A DNA stretch of 22,915 nucleotides from a virus: the IMG/VR virus record IMGVR_UViG_3300046780_000129, positions 1-22,915 of that record. One strand, 5' to 3'. The notes below the pieces were generated by a model that was not told the DNA's origin, did not search any database, and was given only the letters and a program-made list of their open reading frames with translations. Each line of letters starts with the position of its first letter. Position 1 is the stretch's first letter. Made by a program: the position numbers and the translations under genes. Of this stretch, positions 6,170 to 13,687 are shown piece after piece.

Positions 6170-7155
6170 TGGACATTGCCTTACTCACTAACAAGGTAGA
6201 CCGCCCCTGGGACCCCGCCCAGGTATTAGGGCAGGGCTTGGGCGGGTCCGAAGAGGCATGTGTTCTGTGGGCCGAAGCCGTGGCCCGCAATGGGCATAGC
6301 GTCACGGTTTACGCTTCCCTGGCCCGTCCTGAGTACAAGGGAAAGGACGGGGTAGCGTGGAAGCACCGTGGGTCCTTTGCGGAATCCCGCCATACCGTCC
6401 TAGTCACTTGGAAAGAGCGGGAGCCGTGGTTGACCGGCGGGCATGGCGCGGCCCGGATGATTCACTGGTCCTCTGACGTGGAATTCGCCCACCAATGGAC
6501 CCGGCCCGCCCTGACTCGGCTGGACGCGGTGATTGCACTATCCCAGGCGCATGGTAGGGCGCTGGCGTGGATGGGGCACAAGGTCCGGGTCCAGCCTCAA
6601 GGCATCGATGGTTACTACTTGATCCGTCCGCCCGTCCAAGCGCATCAGAATATGGCGATCTACTGTGCCAGCCCGGACCGTGGGCTTGAGTTTACGATCA
6701 GGCATTGGAATCGGATCAAGGCCGGGCTGGGATTGGAACGGCTTCTCATATCCTACGTGTTCGCCGGACCGCAGCCCGGCAATCCCGCGCCAGATATTAC
6801 GATCTTGCCGCCTCTGGACGTATCGCAATGGGAGCAAGTCTTAGCGTCCTGCAAGTATTGGATTCATCCCGTGCAAGGGAATAATGGGCCGGTGCCCAAT
6901 AGCGAGCTATTTTGCTTGAACGCGGTCAAGGCGCAAGCGGATGGACTGATTCCGGTAGTCCCAGCGGCCCGGCTGGCAGACACGGGGCTGGGTGATACCG
7001 TCAAGTCCTATGTGGACTTGTCCGAGTTGATCCTGCATGGGGATGCGAGCATCAAGCACAACCCGAATGCCCGCATGGAACTGCCGTTATCCTGGGATCA
7101 GGTGGTGGAAAAGTATTGGGAGCCGCTATTTGCGGGAAATGGCGGACCGGATTGA
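6169..7155 (+). CDS. Glycosyltransferase, GT4-like
   Basis: A 328-residue GT-B fold protein. N-terminal domain: GLGGSEEACVLWAEAVARNG then VTVYA, typical of the acceptor-side Rossmann domain; DAVIALSQAHGRAL and QPQGIDGYY close it. C-terminal domain: YCASPDRGLE, the donor-side start, and IHPVQGNNGPVPNSELFCLN. It matches the N-terminal GT4 part of the large downstream fusion (LGGSE, SRPERGLK, AQAGG), so the two are probably paralogues. In the EX7E motif of GT4 enzymes the first Glu is E246, but the second is Lys254 (aligned with E296 of the fusion), so donor binding may be altered or activity reduced. The start overlaps the miniprotein stop; ribosome site AAAGGAGG is strong. Confidence 0.85.
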   Translation: MDIALLTNKVDRPWDPAQVLGQGLGGSEEACVLWAEAVARNGHSVTVYASLARPEYKGKDGVAWKHRGSFAESRHTVLVTWKEREPWLTGGHGAARMIHWSSDVEFAHQWTRPALTRLDAVIALSQAHGRALAWMGHKVRVQPQGIDGYYLIRPPVQAHQNMAIYCASPDRGLEFTIRHWNRIKAGLGLERLLISYVFAGPQPGNPAPDITILPPLDVSQWEQVLASCKYWIHPVQGNNGPVPNSELFCLNAVKAQADGLIPVVPAARLADTGLGDTVKSYVDLSELILHGDASIKHNPNARMELPLSWDQVVEKYWEPLFAGNGGPD

Positions 7156-7315
7156 AGCGGGCGAAGAAGTGATTTTCGCTTATGTTTATTGCCGTTTGCC
7201 GGGGCCGGAAGAAATGTTTTTTGTGCATGAAGGAGTAGGGCCTGGACCAGCTCTTGAGTCCGCCCTTATGGCGCTCATTAAGGACGGTAAGCAAACCGCC
7301 AAGCGCACCAATTAA
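7139..7315 (+). CDS. Small hypothetical protein
   Basis: A 58-residue product starting MADRIEAGEEVIFAYVYC and ending in a basic KDGKQTAKRTN, with no recognised family. It overlaps the end of the GT4 gene by 17 bases in another frame. The ATG at 7139 follows GCGGGAA with tight spacing. The frame stays open further upstream, but that part lies within the GT4 gene and reads like out-of-frame sequence. Predicted mixed strand and helix, soluble. Its place between two glycosyltransferases is the only hint of role. The start is uncertain. Confidence 0.5.
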   Translation: MADRIEAGEEVIFAYVYCRLPGPEEMFFVHEGVGPGPALESALMALIKDGKQTAKRTN

Positions 7316-7317
7316 CC

Positions 7318-7331
7318 TCCCTTGCTGGGGA
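7318..7331 (+). promoter_or_regulatory. UUGCUG-loop hairpin over ribosome site of the GT fusion
   Basis: TCCC (7318-7321) pairs with GGGA (7328-7331) around the loop TTGCTG (7322-7327). The 3' arm GGGGA is the Shine-Dalgarno sequence, seven bases before the ATG at 7338. Confidence 0.5.
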
Positions 7332-7337
7332 ATCCTG

Positions 7338-10300
7338 ATGGCTACGCAAGCGCAGTTGGTTCGCCGTTATGTGATTTATATTCCAGGGATGCCCTTTGAT
7401 GGAAATTCTATCAAACAGGCGTCCCTCGGGGGATCGGAAACGATGGGCTATTACTTGGCGCGCGGACTAGCCCAGGAAGGCAACGAGGTTGTGGTATTCA
7501 GCGGGTGCAATGCGCCCGTGACGGTGGACGGCGTCAGCTATGAGCCGATGGGCGAGCGCAATCAGCAATTCCCCTTCGGCAAGCTCTACCAACAGAAGGT
7601 GGCGAGCTTGCCGCATGACGTGACGATTGCCCAGCGCCAGCCCGGAATCTTCGGCTGGCCCCACGCGAGCGCAATGCGCTTTTGGTGGACCCACGACTTG
7701 GCTTTGGAGCGGGCCAACGATCAGGTCAAGGCCGGGCTATGGAATTGTCACGGCATCCTAGCCGTGTCGGAATGGCACAAGCAGCAAGTCGCCAAGACCT
7801 ACGGCCTGCCCGAGTCCTTCGTCCACGTCTTGCCTAACGGCATTGACCGTGACTTGTTCCACCCGACAGACGCGGCCACGCGCCAGAGGGACAAGGTGAT
7901 GGTCTATACGTCCCGGCCCGAACGGGGATTGAAGTATCTGCTACAGCCGGGCGGGATCATGGAGCGGCTCGCCAAGACAGTCCCGGACGCCAGTCTCTTG
8001 ATCTGCACTTACGATCACATGGCCCCCGAGATGCAGGGCATGTATCAGCAGATGTTGAATTGGGGAGCGGCCCTGCCCAATGTGACCTTCCTTCCGTCTC
8101 AGACAAAGCAGGGCGTGGCGGACCTTATGTCTAAGGCGTGGTTGCACGTCTACCCGGTATTGCCGCCCCTGGACGATCAAGGGCACGTTACCTTCGAGGA
8201 AGTTTCGTGTATCTCCGCAATGGAAGCACAGGCGGGCGGCGCTCCCTGTGTGACGGCTCCTTATGGTGCTCTGCCCGAGACGCTAGAAGGTGGGGGCGTG
8301 TATTGGGCTTGGGAGCGATTTACCCATCCCAGCGACGCCAACGAAAAGATCGCGGAGGGCTATCCGAAGTCTGATGCTGAATATCAGGACGCTTTCGCTA
8401 CCGCAATCGAAACGCTGGCCGATAAGCCGGATATGTGGACGGTCCTGCACCGGAAGGCGCTGAAACAAGCGCAAGCGTACACCGTGAAAAAGCTAGCCGG
8501 GCAGGTGTCCGCTCTTGTGGACCGTAGCCAGTCCCTAGCGGCTCAGCGACCTGCCCGGCTAGCCCACTCGCTGCTGTGGTGGTCGGAAAAGCTAGCCTTC
8601 GATGCCCTTGTGAAAGATGGCAAGCTCGGATGGCCCGGCGACTGGACCCGCTGGGTCCGTTCCGAATTGCCACGGTATACCCTGGCGCTAACAGATGCCA
8701 AGGCCGTCTATGACGAATCCGCCGCCTACAATGACCGCATCCAGAATATGCACCACTTGGGAAATGACCCGATGGTGCTGGCGATGCACCGCTATCAGGC
8801 CATGCGGCCCTTCGTGGAGCAGTTGCCTCCGGGGTCCAAGGTCCTGGATTACGCCTGTGGCGTCGGCATGGGCACGATTGCCTGGGCGCGGTCCGTGCGG
8901 CCTGACTGCAAGTTTCACGGGGTAGATATTGCGGCCTTGAGCGTGGAAAAGGGCCGGGCCTATTGCGAGGCGAACAAGATTGAGAACTGCACATTTGGGA
9001 CGGCGGACGAGCCGAAGAAGGTCCCGAATGGTCCGTTTGACTTGATTATCGCCTCGGAGATTTTGGAGCATGTGGTAGACCCCGCCAAGCTGGCGCAAGG
9101 GCTTGAACGGCTCTTGTCTCCTACGGGGCGCATTGTGGTCACGGTGCCCTTCGGTCCAATGGAAGCCCAGCGGCAAGATGAAATCCCGTGGCGGGAGCAT
9201 GTGTCGCACTTCTCGCACCATGACGTAAGGGCGATGTTCGGCCACAAGCCGGGGTATATGTGGAGCGTGTTCGGGTGGGGAGAGGTCAATCGGGAAGGGG
9301 ACCCGGTAGGTGGCACGCTCATTTCCTGGCAGCAAGGCGGAGCGCCGGTCAACGAGCCGGACTATGACGCCAAGCTGAAATATATTTACCCGCGTGAACA
9401 CGTCTCCCTGTGCATGATTGTGCGGTGGAACGAGTTGGAACTGGACAAGTGCCTGAAAACCGCCATGCCGTTCGTGGATCAGGCCATCATCGGGATTGAC
9501 GACAAGGGGAATCCCATGCCGGGGAGCGGCCCCGCGTGGGCCATTGCCTTGGAACATGAGGCGGATCAGGTATTTGCCTTGACGGCCTCCCCGGTGGATC
9601 AGGGATTCGACAATGCCCGGAACGAGACGGTGGCGCGGGCAACTGGCGAGTGGGTGCTATGGCTAGACGCGGACGAGCGGCTTTGTTACGGCGAGCGGAT
9701 GCACAAGTATCTCCGCAAGTCCTGGATTGATGCCTGGGCCATCCCTCAGCATCACTTGTCCGTAGAGCCTCCGGGGAACCTGAAAACCGATATGCCGTGC
9801 CGCTTGTTCCGCCGGGACTTGGGCATGAAGTTTATCGGCCTTGTGCATGAGCATCCTGTCTACTCGGAAGATGCCCCGCCGAAGCACGCGGCCCTGATGA
9901 ATGACGTTTGTATCGAGCACACCGGGTACGTGACGGAACAAGTCCGGCGCGCCCGCTTCATGCGGAACCTGCCCCTGATCGCCAAGGATCGGGAACAGCA
10001 CCCGAAACGGTCCCTTGGCCGGATGCTGTGGCTTCGGGACTTGGGCCATCAGGCCATGTACTGCCAGCAACGGAACGATCAGCAAGGCATGGCGCACTTT
10101 GCAACAGAAGCGGTAAAAGAATGGCGGTCGCTCTTGGCCCTTGGCGATATACGTCTATCGCTCGAAGGCTTGCCCTACGCAAGCATGGCAGCGGGAATGC
10201 TCGCCGGGCCGGGAGCGATTGAAGTCAGGACGAGCGTGGATACGCGGCGGGTGGGGATTGGCGGGACGTTCGGACCGCCGCAGATGGTACAAGGGCAATT

Positions 10301-10382
10301 TGTAAACACGGACGATGCACAAGCCTTTCTGGACGTGGTGCAGAAGGAAGCCTTGAAGGGGCACAAGTCGAGGTATTGGTAA
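7338..10382 (+). CDS. Trimodular GT4 - methyltransferase - GT2 protein
   Basis: A 1014-residue cytoplasmic enzyme with three catalytic modules. Residues ~10-400: GT4 glycosyltransferase (SLGGSETMGYYLARGLA, HVLPNGIDRDLF, TSRPERGLKYLL, and the EX7E motif from E288 to E296 before AQAGG). Residues ~440-660: class I SAM methyltransferase with motif I VLDYACGVGMG at 502-512 and IIASEILEHV further on. Residues ~685-880: GT2 glycosyltransferase starting SLCMIVRWNE, with the DxD-type metal site at D777/D779 in WLDADER. The last ~130 residues are helical and may be a TPR-like or interaction part. One polypeptide could add a sugar, methylate it, and add another, as in capped O-glycan synthesis. The ATG at 7338 is chosen for its hairpin-borne ribosome site; an upstream frame extension lies inside the preceding gene. 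Confidence 0.88.
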   Translation: MATQAQLVRRYVIYIPGMPFDGNSIKQASLGGSETMGYYLARGLAQEGNEVVVFSGCNAPVTVDGVSYEPMGERNQQFPFGKLYQQKVASLPHDVTIAQRQPGIFGWPHASAMRFWWTHDLALERANDQVKAGLWNCHGILAVSEWHKQQVAKTYGLPESFVHVLPNGIDRDLFHPTDAATRQRDKVMVYTSRPERGLKYLLQPGGIMERLAKTVPDASLLICTYDHMAPEMQGMYQQMLNWGAALPNVTFLPSQTKQGVADLMSKAWLHVYPVLPPLDDQGHVTFEEVSCISAMEAQAGGAPCVTAPYGALPETLEGGGVYWAWERFTHPSDANEKIAEGYPKSDAEYQDAFATAIETLADKPDMWTVLHRKALKQAQAYTVKKLAGQVSALVDRSQSLAAQRPARLAHSLLWWSEKLAFDALVKDGKLGWPGDWTRWVRSELPRYTLALTDAKAVYDESAAYNDRIQNMHHLGNDPMVLAMHRYQAMRPFVEQLPPGSKVLDYACGVGMGTIAWARSVRPDCKFHGVDIAALSVEKGRAYCEANKIENCTFGTADEPKKVPNGPFDLIIASEILEHVVDPAKLAQGLERLLSPTGRIVVTVPFGPMEAQRQDEIPWREHVSHFSHHDVRAMFGHKPGYMWSVFGWGEVNREGDPVGGTLISWQQGGAPVNEPDYDAKLKYIYPREHVSLCMIVRWNELELDKCLKTAMPFVDQAIIGIDDKGNPMPGSGPAWAIALEHEADQVFALTASPVDQGFDNARNETVARATGEWVLWLDADERLCYGERMHKYLRKSWIDAWAIPQHHLSVEPPGNLKTDMPCRLFRRDLGMKFIGLVHEHPVYSEDAPPKHAALMNDVCIEHTGYVTEQVRRARFMRNLPLIAKDREQHPKRSLGRMLWLRDLGHQAMYCQQRNDQQGMAHFATEAVKEWRSLLALGDIRLSLEGLPYASMAAGMLAGPGAIEVRTSVDTRRVGIGGTFGPPQMVQGQFVNTDDAQAFLDVVQKEALKGHKSRYW

Positions 10383-10918
10383 TGGCCTACGGCTCTGTTT
10401 GGGGAATGAAGGCGCGTATTCCGGCGCTGTCTCAGGTGACGAGTCAGCAGATCAATGACTATCTGTTGGCCCAAACCACATTTGCCCTGGACGCCGCACT
10501 AGGCCAGTGCTTCGGGGTGCCGTTCAGCAGCAACAATGTCACGGTTAACGGCTTTCTGATCTATGACTTGGCGGAGGTCCGGGCGCGGGATGTAGAGCGG
10601 GACGAGAAAACCGGGGTGGCGCTGAGGACCCGCGTCAATTCCATGCTCGGGGCCTTGCGCGACGGCCACATGGCGATGATGCAGGCGTCCAGCATCACCG
10701 CCGCCACGGGGTCCGCAGACACGCTCTTTTACGGCCCCTATACCAAGCTGATCGCCTCGCCGGACATTGTGTCGCCGTGGATGGGATTCAGCGCCACACG
10801 GACCGGGCCAGCGGTGTTCGACATGGACGATTGGATCAACCAGCAAGTGGACCCGGCCCTGATTACCGCACAACGGGAGGCGCGGGGCTTTATGACGGGC
10901 GTTTCATCGGGGATGTAG
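10382..10918 (+). CDS. Probable head-tail adaptor (connector) protein
   Basis: A 178-residue protein whose ATG overlaps the previous TAA by one base. It has a helical first half (SQQINDYLLAQTTFALDAAL, VRARDVERDEKTGVALRTRV), resembling the Mu gp36/DUF1320 or HK97 gp6 adaptors that dock below the portal. The second half (FYGPYTKLIASPDIVSPW) is mixed. The gene order supports the call: the next genes encode tail completion and tail terminator proteins. An in-frame TTG two codons upstream is less likely than the coupled ATG. The family assignment is tentative. Confidence 0.6.
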   Translation: MAYGSVWGMKARIPALSQVTSQQINDYLLAQTTFALDAALGQCFGVPFSSNNVTVNGFLIYDLAEVRARDVERDEKTGVALRTRVNSMLGALRDGHMAMMQASSITAATGSADTLFYGPYTKLIASPDIVSPWMGFSATRTGPAVFDMDDWINQQVDPALITAQREARGFMTGVSSGM

Positions 10919-10919
10919 C

Positions 10920-11387
10920 ATGGCTATCGCGCCGGGTGGTGAGGTTCGGGTAGGCGGAATCCAGGCGGCTGTGACGCGCATGGAAGTCCGCACCGCCGCG
11001 CTCAAGAATCCTCGCAAGCCGATGCTGCAAACTGTCACGGGCTTGTTCCAGGCCATTCAACGGAACTGGCAGGATCAGGGATCGGATGATGGGCCGTGGC
11101 AAGCATTGAAACCCAAGACGGCAAGGCGCAAGGCGCTGGCGGGCCGCTCCCCGCTCATTCTGATCTGGTCCGGGGCACTGAAACGGGATTGGGACTTGAC
11201 GGTTAGCCCGGATGGGACTCAAGGCGTGGTCAAGTCCCGGCATTTTTACGGGACCTTTCACGAGCTAGGGATGGGCCACAATCCAACCCGGCACATTCTC
11301 CCCGCAGAATCCCGGCGGCGGGAGATTGCGCTAAGGTACTTCAAGGATTACGTTTCCACAGTTGCAGAAGGGGCTAGCGGTACGTGA
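10920..11387 (+). CDS. Tail completion / virion morphogenesis protein (Mu gpG-like)
   Basis: A 155-residue protein matching the phage virion morphogenesis family: an N-terminal helical part (LQTVTGLFQAIQRNWQDQ), then DDGPWQALKPKTARRK, LILIWSGALKRDW, a short strand pair, and YGTFHELGMGHNPTRHILP. In the family, the W..L...T..RK, the iLxxSGxL and the YxxxHxxG...PxRxxLP motifs all occur in this order. The protein acts at the head-tail junction. The start is one base after the previous stop, and the stop overlaps the next GTG, so the three genes are translated together. Confidence 0.85.
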   Translation: MAIAPGGEVRVGGIQAAVTRMEVRTAALKNPRKPMLQTVTGLFQAIQRNWQDQGSDDGPWQALKPKTARRKALAGRSPLILIWSGALKRDWDLTVSPDGTQGVVKSRHFYGTFHELGMGHNPTRHILPAESRRREIALRYFKDYVSTVAEGASGT

Positions 11388-11875
11388 TTGCCCAAAACAG
11401 CGTTTCCTACGCGGTCTATCTCACCATCGCATCGGATACCAACCTCGTATCCAGTGGGGGTCTATTTGCCGATCAGCAACCCGTTCAAATCGGCTGGCAG
11501 GGGCCTTTGCTCAAGTCCCAGGCCCAATCCCCCTGGATAGAGGTTCATGCCACCAAACACGCAGCAAAGCCCTATTTGGTGGGGGCCGGGACAAGGGGCT
11601 GGCGGAATGACTTTGAGATACCCGTATTCATGCAAGCGGGTAGCGTGGTGGGGAGCGGAGACGCCTTCAAGCGGGCCTGGGACTTGGAATACTACCTCGT
11701 CCATTCGGTTTTCTTCATCAGCAGCAATTACTCTCTGCCGATCCTGACCGCCAATGCCCCTAGCGTAAACATGATTATCGATGGGCACGATAGCGACCTG
11801 TGGGACGTGGACCAACAAAACGAGATGACGCTGGTAACGATCCTGACGACGCTCCGCTACTTTGGGCAGGGGTAA
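11384..11875 (+). CDS. Probable tail terminator protein
   Basis: A 163-residue protein starting at GTG 11384, overlapping the TGA of the tail completion gene (GTGA). The mix of strands (PWIEVHATKHAAK, RNDFEIPVFMQAG, MTLVTILTTLRYFGQG) and a central helix (GDAFKRAWDLEYYLVHSVF) fits the alpha/beta fold of tail terminators such as lambda gpU, which cap the tube and join it to the head. The position before the tail tube gene agrees. No motif alone proves the family. Confidence 0.6.
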   Translation: MIAQNSVSYAVYLTIASDTNLVSSGGLFADQQPVQIGWQGPLLKSQAQSPWIEVHATKHAAKPYLVGAGTRGWRNDFEIPVFMQAGSVVGSGDAFKRAWDLEYYLVHSVFFISSNYSLPILTANAPSVNMIIDGHDSDLWDVDQQNEMTLVTILTTLRYFGQG

Positions 11876-11878
11876 TCT

Positions 11879-12067
11879 ATGGTTTGGGTGTATATTGGCT
11901 TGACGGGCCTGCACCCGGAATTGGGGATGCTCGTAACAGGCCAGAAGTTTGACGATGATGGAATCAGGACCGAAGTGCTGGACTCTCTGCACGCCGGGGG
12001 AATGCTGAAAACCCCGGACGCGCCACTGGCGAAGAAGCCAGCGCCCACGGCTGCATCGGAGAAGTAG
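11879..12067 (+). CDS. Small hypothetical protein
   Basis: A 62-residue product starting MVWVYIGLTGLHPELGML, with a mid-part LVTGQKFDDDGIRTEVL and an Ala/Pro/Lys-rich tail. The frame begins three bases after the tail terminator stop and ends three bases before the tail tube start, so it fits the gene spacing of the cluster. Small proteins at this place occur in many phages and may be connector accessories; no family is recognised. Confidence 0.6.
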   Translation: MVWVYIGLTGLHPELGMLVTGQKFDDDGIRTEVLDSLHAGGMLKTPDAPLAKKPAPTAASEK

Positions 12068-12070
12068 ACA

Positions 12071-13030
12071 ATGACTTATGGAATGTTGGGCGACCTGGGA
12101 GTGGCGGGCCAGTCCTCCTACGGTACGCTGAACGTGACGAGCCTCCGCACGGTTCCGATTGTCAAGGAAACGCTCGCCTTGGGGATTGACCAATTGCTCG
12201 ATCCGTCCCTGTACGGACGCTTTGGGGAATCCCCGCGCTACAGCGGCAGGCGGTCCGTGTCCGGGGCCATTGATTTTGTCCCGATGCCCACCAACATGGG
12301 CACGATGTTCTACGCCGCCCTTGGGGTAGATACCGTGTCCTTCGTTGGCTCGGTCGCTACCCACAAGTTCAAGCCGCTCAACACGGCGGATTGGGACTCT
12401 ACTGCTGCGCTTCCGCCGTTCTCCATCCTGGTCAACCGGGATGTAGGGTCCTCGATGCTCTATTACGACCTGTGCGCCACGGGGCTTAAACTGGACATAG
12501 CCAATGGCGAATTCGTCAAGGGCACGGTGGACTGGATCGGCGGCAAGTATGCGGACAACGCCAAGGTGGCGGCATCCTTCCCGGTAGAGAAAGAATGGAC
12601 CTGGGATACGTTCTCAGTCTCCTACGGCGGGCAGGGTATGAACGTCCGCAAGATGACGCTTGAGGTGAAGAACAACCTTGAGACGATCTTTTGGCTTGGG
12701 AACAGCGTCTATCCGGCTCAGGTCAAGCGCAAGTCCCATGTGCAGATCATGGGCAGCCTGACGCTGCAATTCCAGAGCAATAGCCACATGGCGGACTTTT
12801 TCACTCAGTCCCAGCCGGAACGGCAAGTGCTGGTGAACTTTCTGTCCGTGGTGGCGTCTCCGGCGTCACTCAAGCTGGACATTCCCTCGTTCCGTTGGAT
12901 GAAATGGCCTCCGCAGATCACGGGGCCGGGAGCCTTGGAGGTCACGGCGGATTGGGTGGGCGCGTACAACACCACGTCCAGCTATGCGTTTGAGGCGTCG
13001 CTGACCAATACGCTGGCGCTCTATCCGTAA
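12071..13030 (+). CDS. Major tail tube protein
   Basis: A 319-residue protein with alternating strands throughout and the gene order of a tube protein: directly before the frameshifted chaperones and tape measure. Features typical of the longer two-domain tube proteins include ESPRYSGRRSVSGAIDFVPM near residues 53-72, a central GLKLDIANGEFVKGTVDWIG, and SLTLQFQSNSHMADFF, in which the same strand-turn-strand pattern recurs. This suggests an internal duplication of the tube fold. It would form the stacked hexameric rings of a non-contractile tail; no sheath gene is seen. The ATG is three bases after the previous stop. Confidence 0.85.
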   Translation: MTYGMLGDLGVAGQSSYGTLNVTSLRTVPIVKETLALGIDQLLDPSLYGRFGESPRYSGRRSVSGAIDFVPMPTNMGTMFYAALGVDTVSFVGSVATHKFKPLNTADWDSTAALPPFSILVNRDVGSSMLYYDLCATGLKLDIANGEFVKGTVDWIGGKYADNAKVAASFPVEKEWTWDTFSVSYGGQGMNVRKMTLEVKNNLETIFWLGNSVYPAQVKRKSHVQIMGSLTLQFQSNSHMADFFTQSQPERQVLVNFLSVVASPASLKLDIPSFRWMKWPPQITGPGALEVTADWVGAYNTTSSYAFEASLTNTLALYP

Positions 13031-13040
13031 CAGGTTAACC

Positions 13041-13056
13041 CCTCTTCGCTGAGAGG
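13041..13056 (+). promoter_or_regulatory. UCGCUG-loop hairpin over ribosome site of tail chaperone
   Basis: CCTCT (13041-13045) pairs perfectly with AGAGG (13052-13056) around the loop TCGCTG (13046-13051). GAGAGG is the Shine-Dalgarno sequence, five bases before the ATG at 13062. This is the clearest member of the set. Confidence 0.65.
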
Positions 13057-13061
13057 CAACA

Positions 13062-13481
13062 ATGGAACTGGACTTAAGGTTGCGGCGGCTGGAACTGCCG
13101 CAAGGCGTAACGCTGGTTTGCAAGCCAATGAACCTGTCGCAATTCCAGCGGTGGATCACGGCGATTCAGAAAACGCAAGGGACCACAGCGGTAGATCAGA
13201 TCGCCAATACGGAGTTGATGAACACGGCGGAAGCCCTCTTGCGCGAGTGCATCCAGGGCGTAGAAGGCGTGACGATCCGGGCCACGGACTCCACGCCAGC
13301 AAGGCCGGGGACCTTTGATGACTTGCTGGCAGTTGGCGGGATTGGGATGGGCGTCCTGTTCCGGGCCGTGACTGCCCTGTTTCAATCATCGGGCCTACCG
13401 GAGATAGAAGCAAAAAACTCCGCAGCGCCGCAGATCGCTGGGCAGCCGGGACCGGCGGCGCTACCGGTATTGACCCGCTGA
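13062..13481 (+). CDS. Tail assembly chaperone G
   Basis: A 139-residue, mainly helical protein between tail tube and tape measure, the fixed place of the lambda G-type chaperone that coats the tape measure during tail assembly. It begins MELDLRLRRLELPQGVTLVC and contains NTELMNTAEALLRECIQGV. Codons 118-119 lie on a slippery A AAA AAC heptamer at 13412-13418, and most ribosomes would read through it to the TGA at 13479, giving this short form. Confidence 0.8.
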   Translation: MELDLRLRRLELPQGVTLVCKPMNLSQFQRWITAIQKTQGTTAVDQIANTELMNTAEALLRECIQGVEGVTIRATDSTPARPGTFDDLLAVGGIGMGVLFRAVTALFQSSGLPEIEAKNSAAPQIAGQPGPAALPVLTR

Positions 13482-13687
13482 TTGAGGGCAAGCCGTTCTC
13501 GGTATGGTGGATGCTGTATTGGGAATGCCATCAGGGCAACGGCATGGGCGCTGTGATGAATTGGCGCACCCTGGACGGCAGGACGGCCCTGGAACAGCCT
13601 TATCCGTGGCTATTGATACAGCGCGAGATAGGCCGGGCAGTATCCGAGGCGATACAGGCACAGCAAAGGAAGCCCCGTGGCGACTGA
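13062..13687 (+). CDS. Tail assembly chaperone G-T, -1 frameshift product
   Basis: The join is 13062-13418 then 13418-13687 after a one-base backward slip. In the new frame, the message reads KLRSAADRWAAGTGG and then IDPLIEGKPFSVWWMLYWE, ending RKPRGD at the TGA 13685-13687, giving about 208 residues. The extension is open from well upstream of the slip site, has no good start of its own, and fills the gap up to the tape measure, whose GTG it overlaps by 11 bases. Lambda-like phages make G-T the same way, and the T part binds tube subunits and tape measure. Confidence 0.8.
13412..13418 (+). other. Programmed -1 ribosomal frameshift site
   Basis: AAAAAAC is phased as A AAA AAC in the G frame (GCA AAA AAC), the canonical X XXY YYZ form. 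Four bases downstream CAGCG (13423-13427) can pair with CGCTG (13436-13440), and GCCGG/CCGGC follows at about 13445, either of which could act as a stimulatory structure. Confidence 0.85.

Noticed and set aside
8688-9557. Minus-strand frame (289 codons) opposite the methyltransferase region
   Set aside because: The plus strand encodes clear SAM and GT2 motifs here; the antisense product shows no domain.
11462-12364. Minus-strand frame (300 codons) across tail terminator and tube genes
   Set aside because: It spans three plus-strand genes and has the His/Arg/Pro composition of an antisense shadow, with no promoter found.
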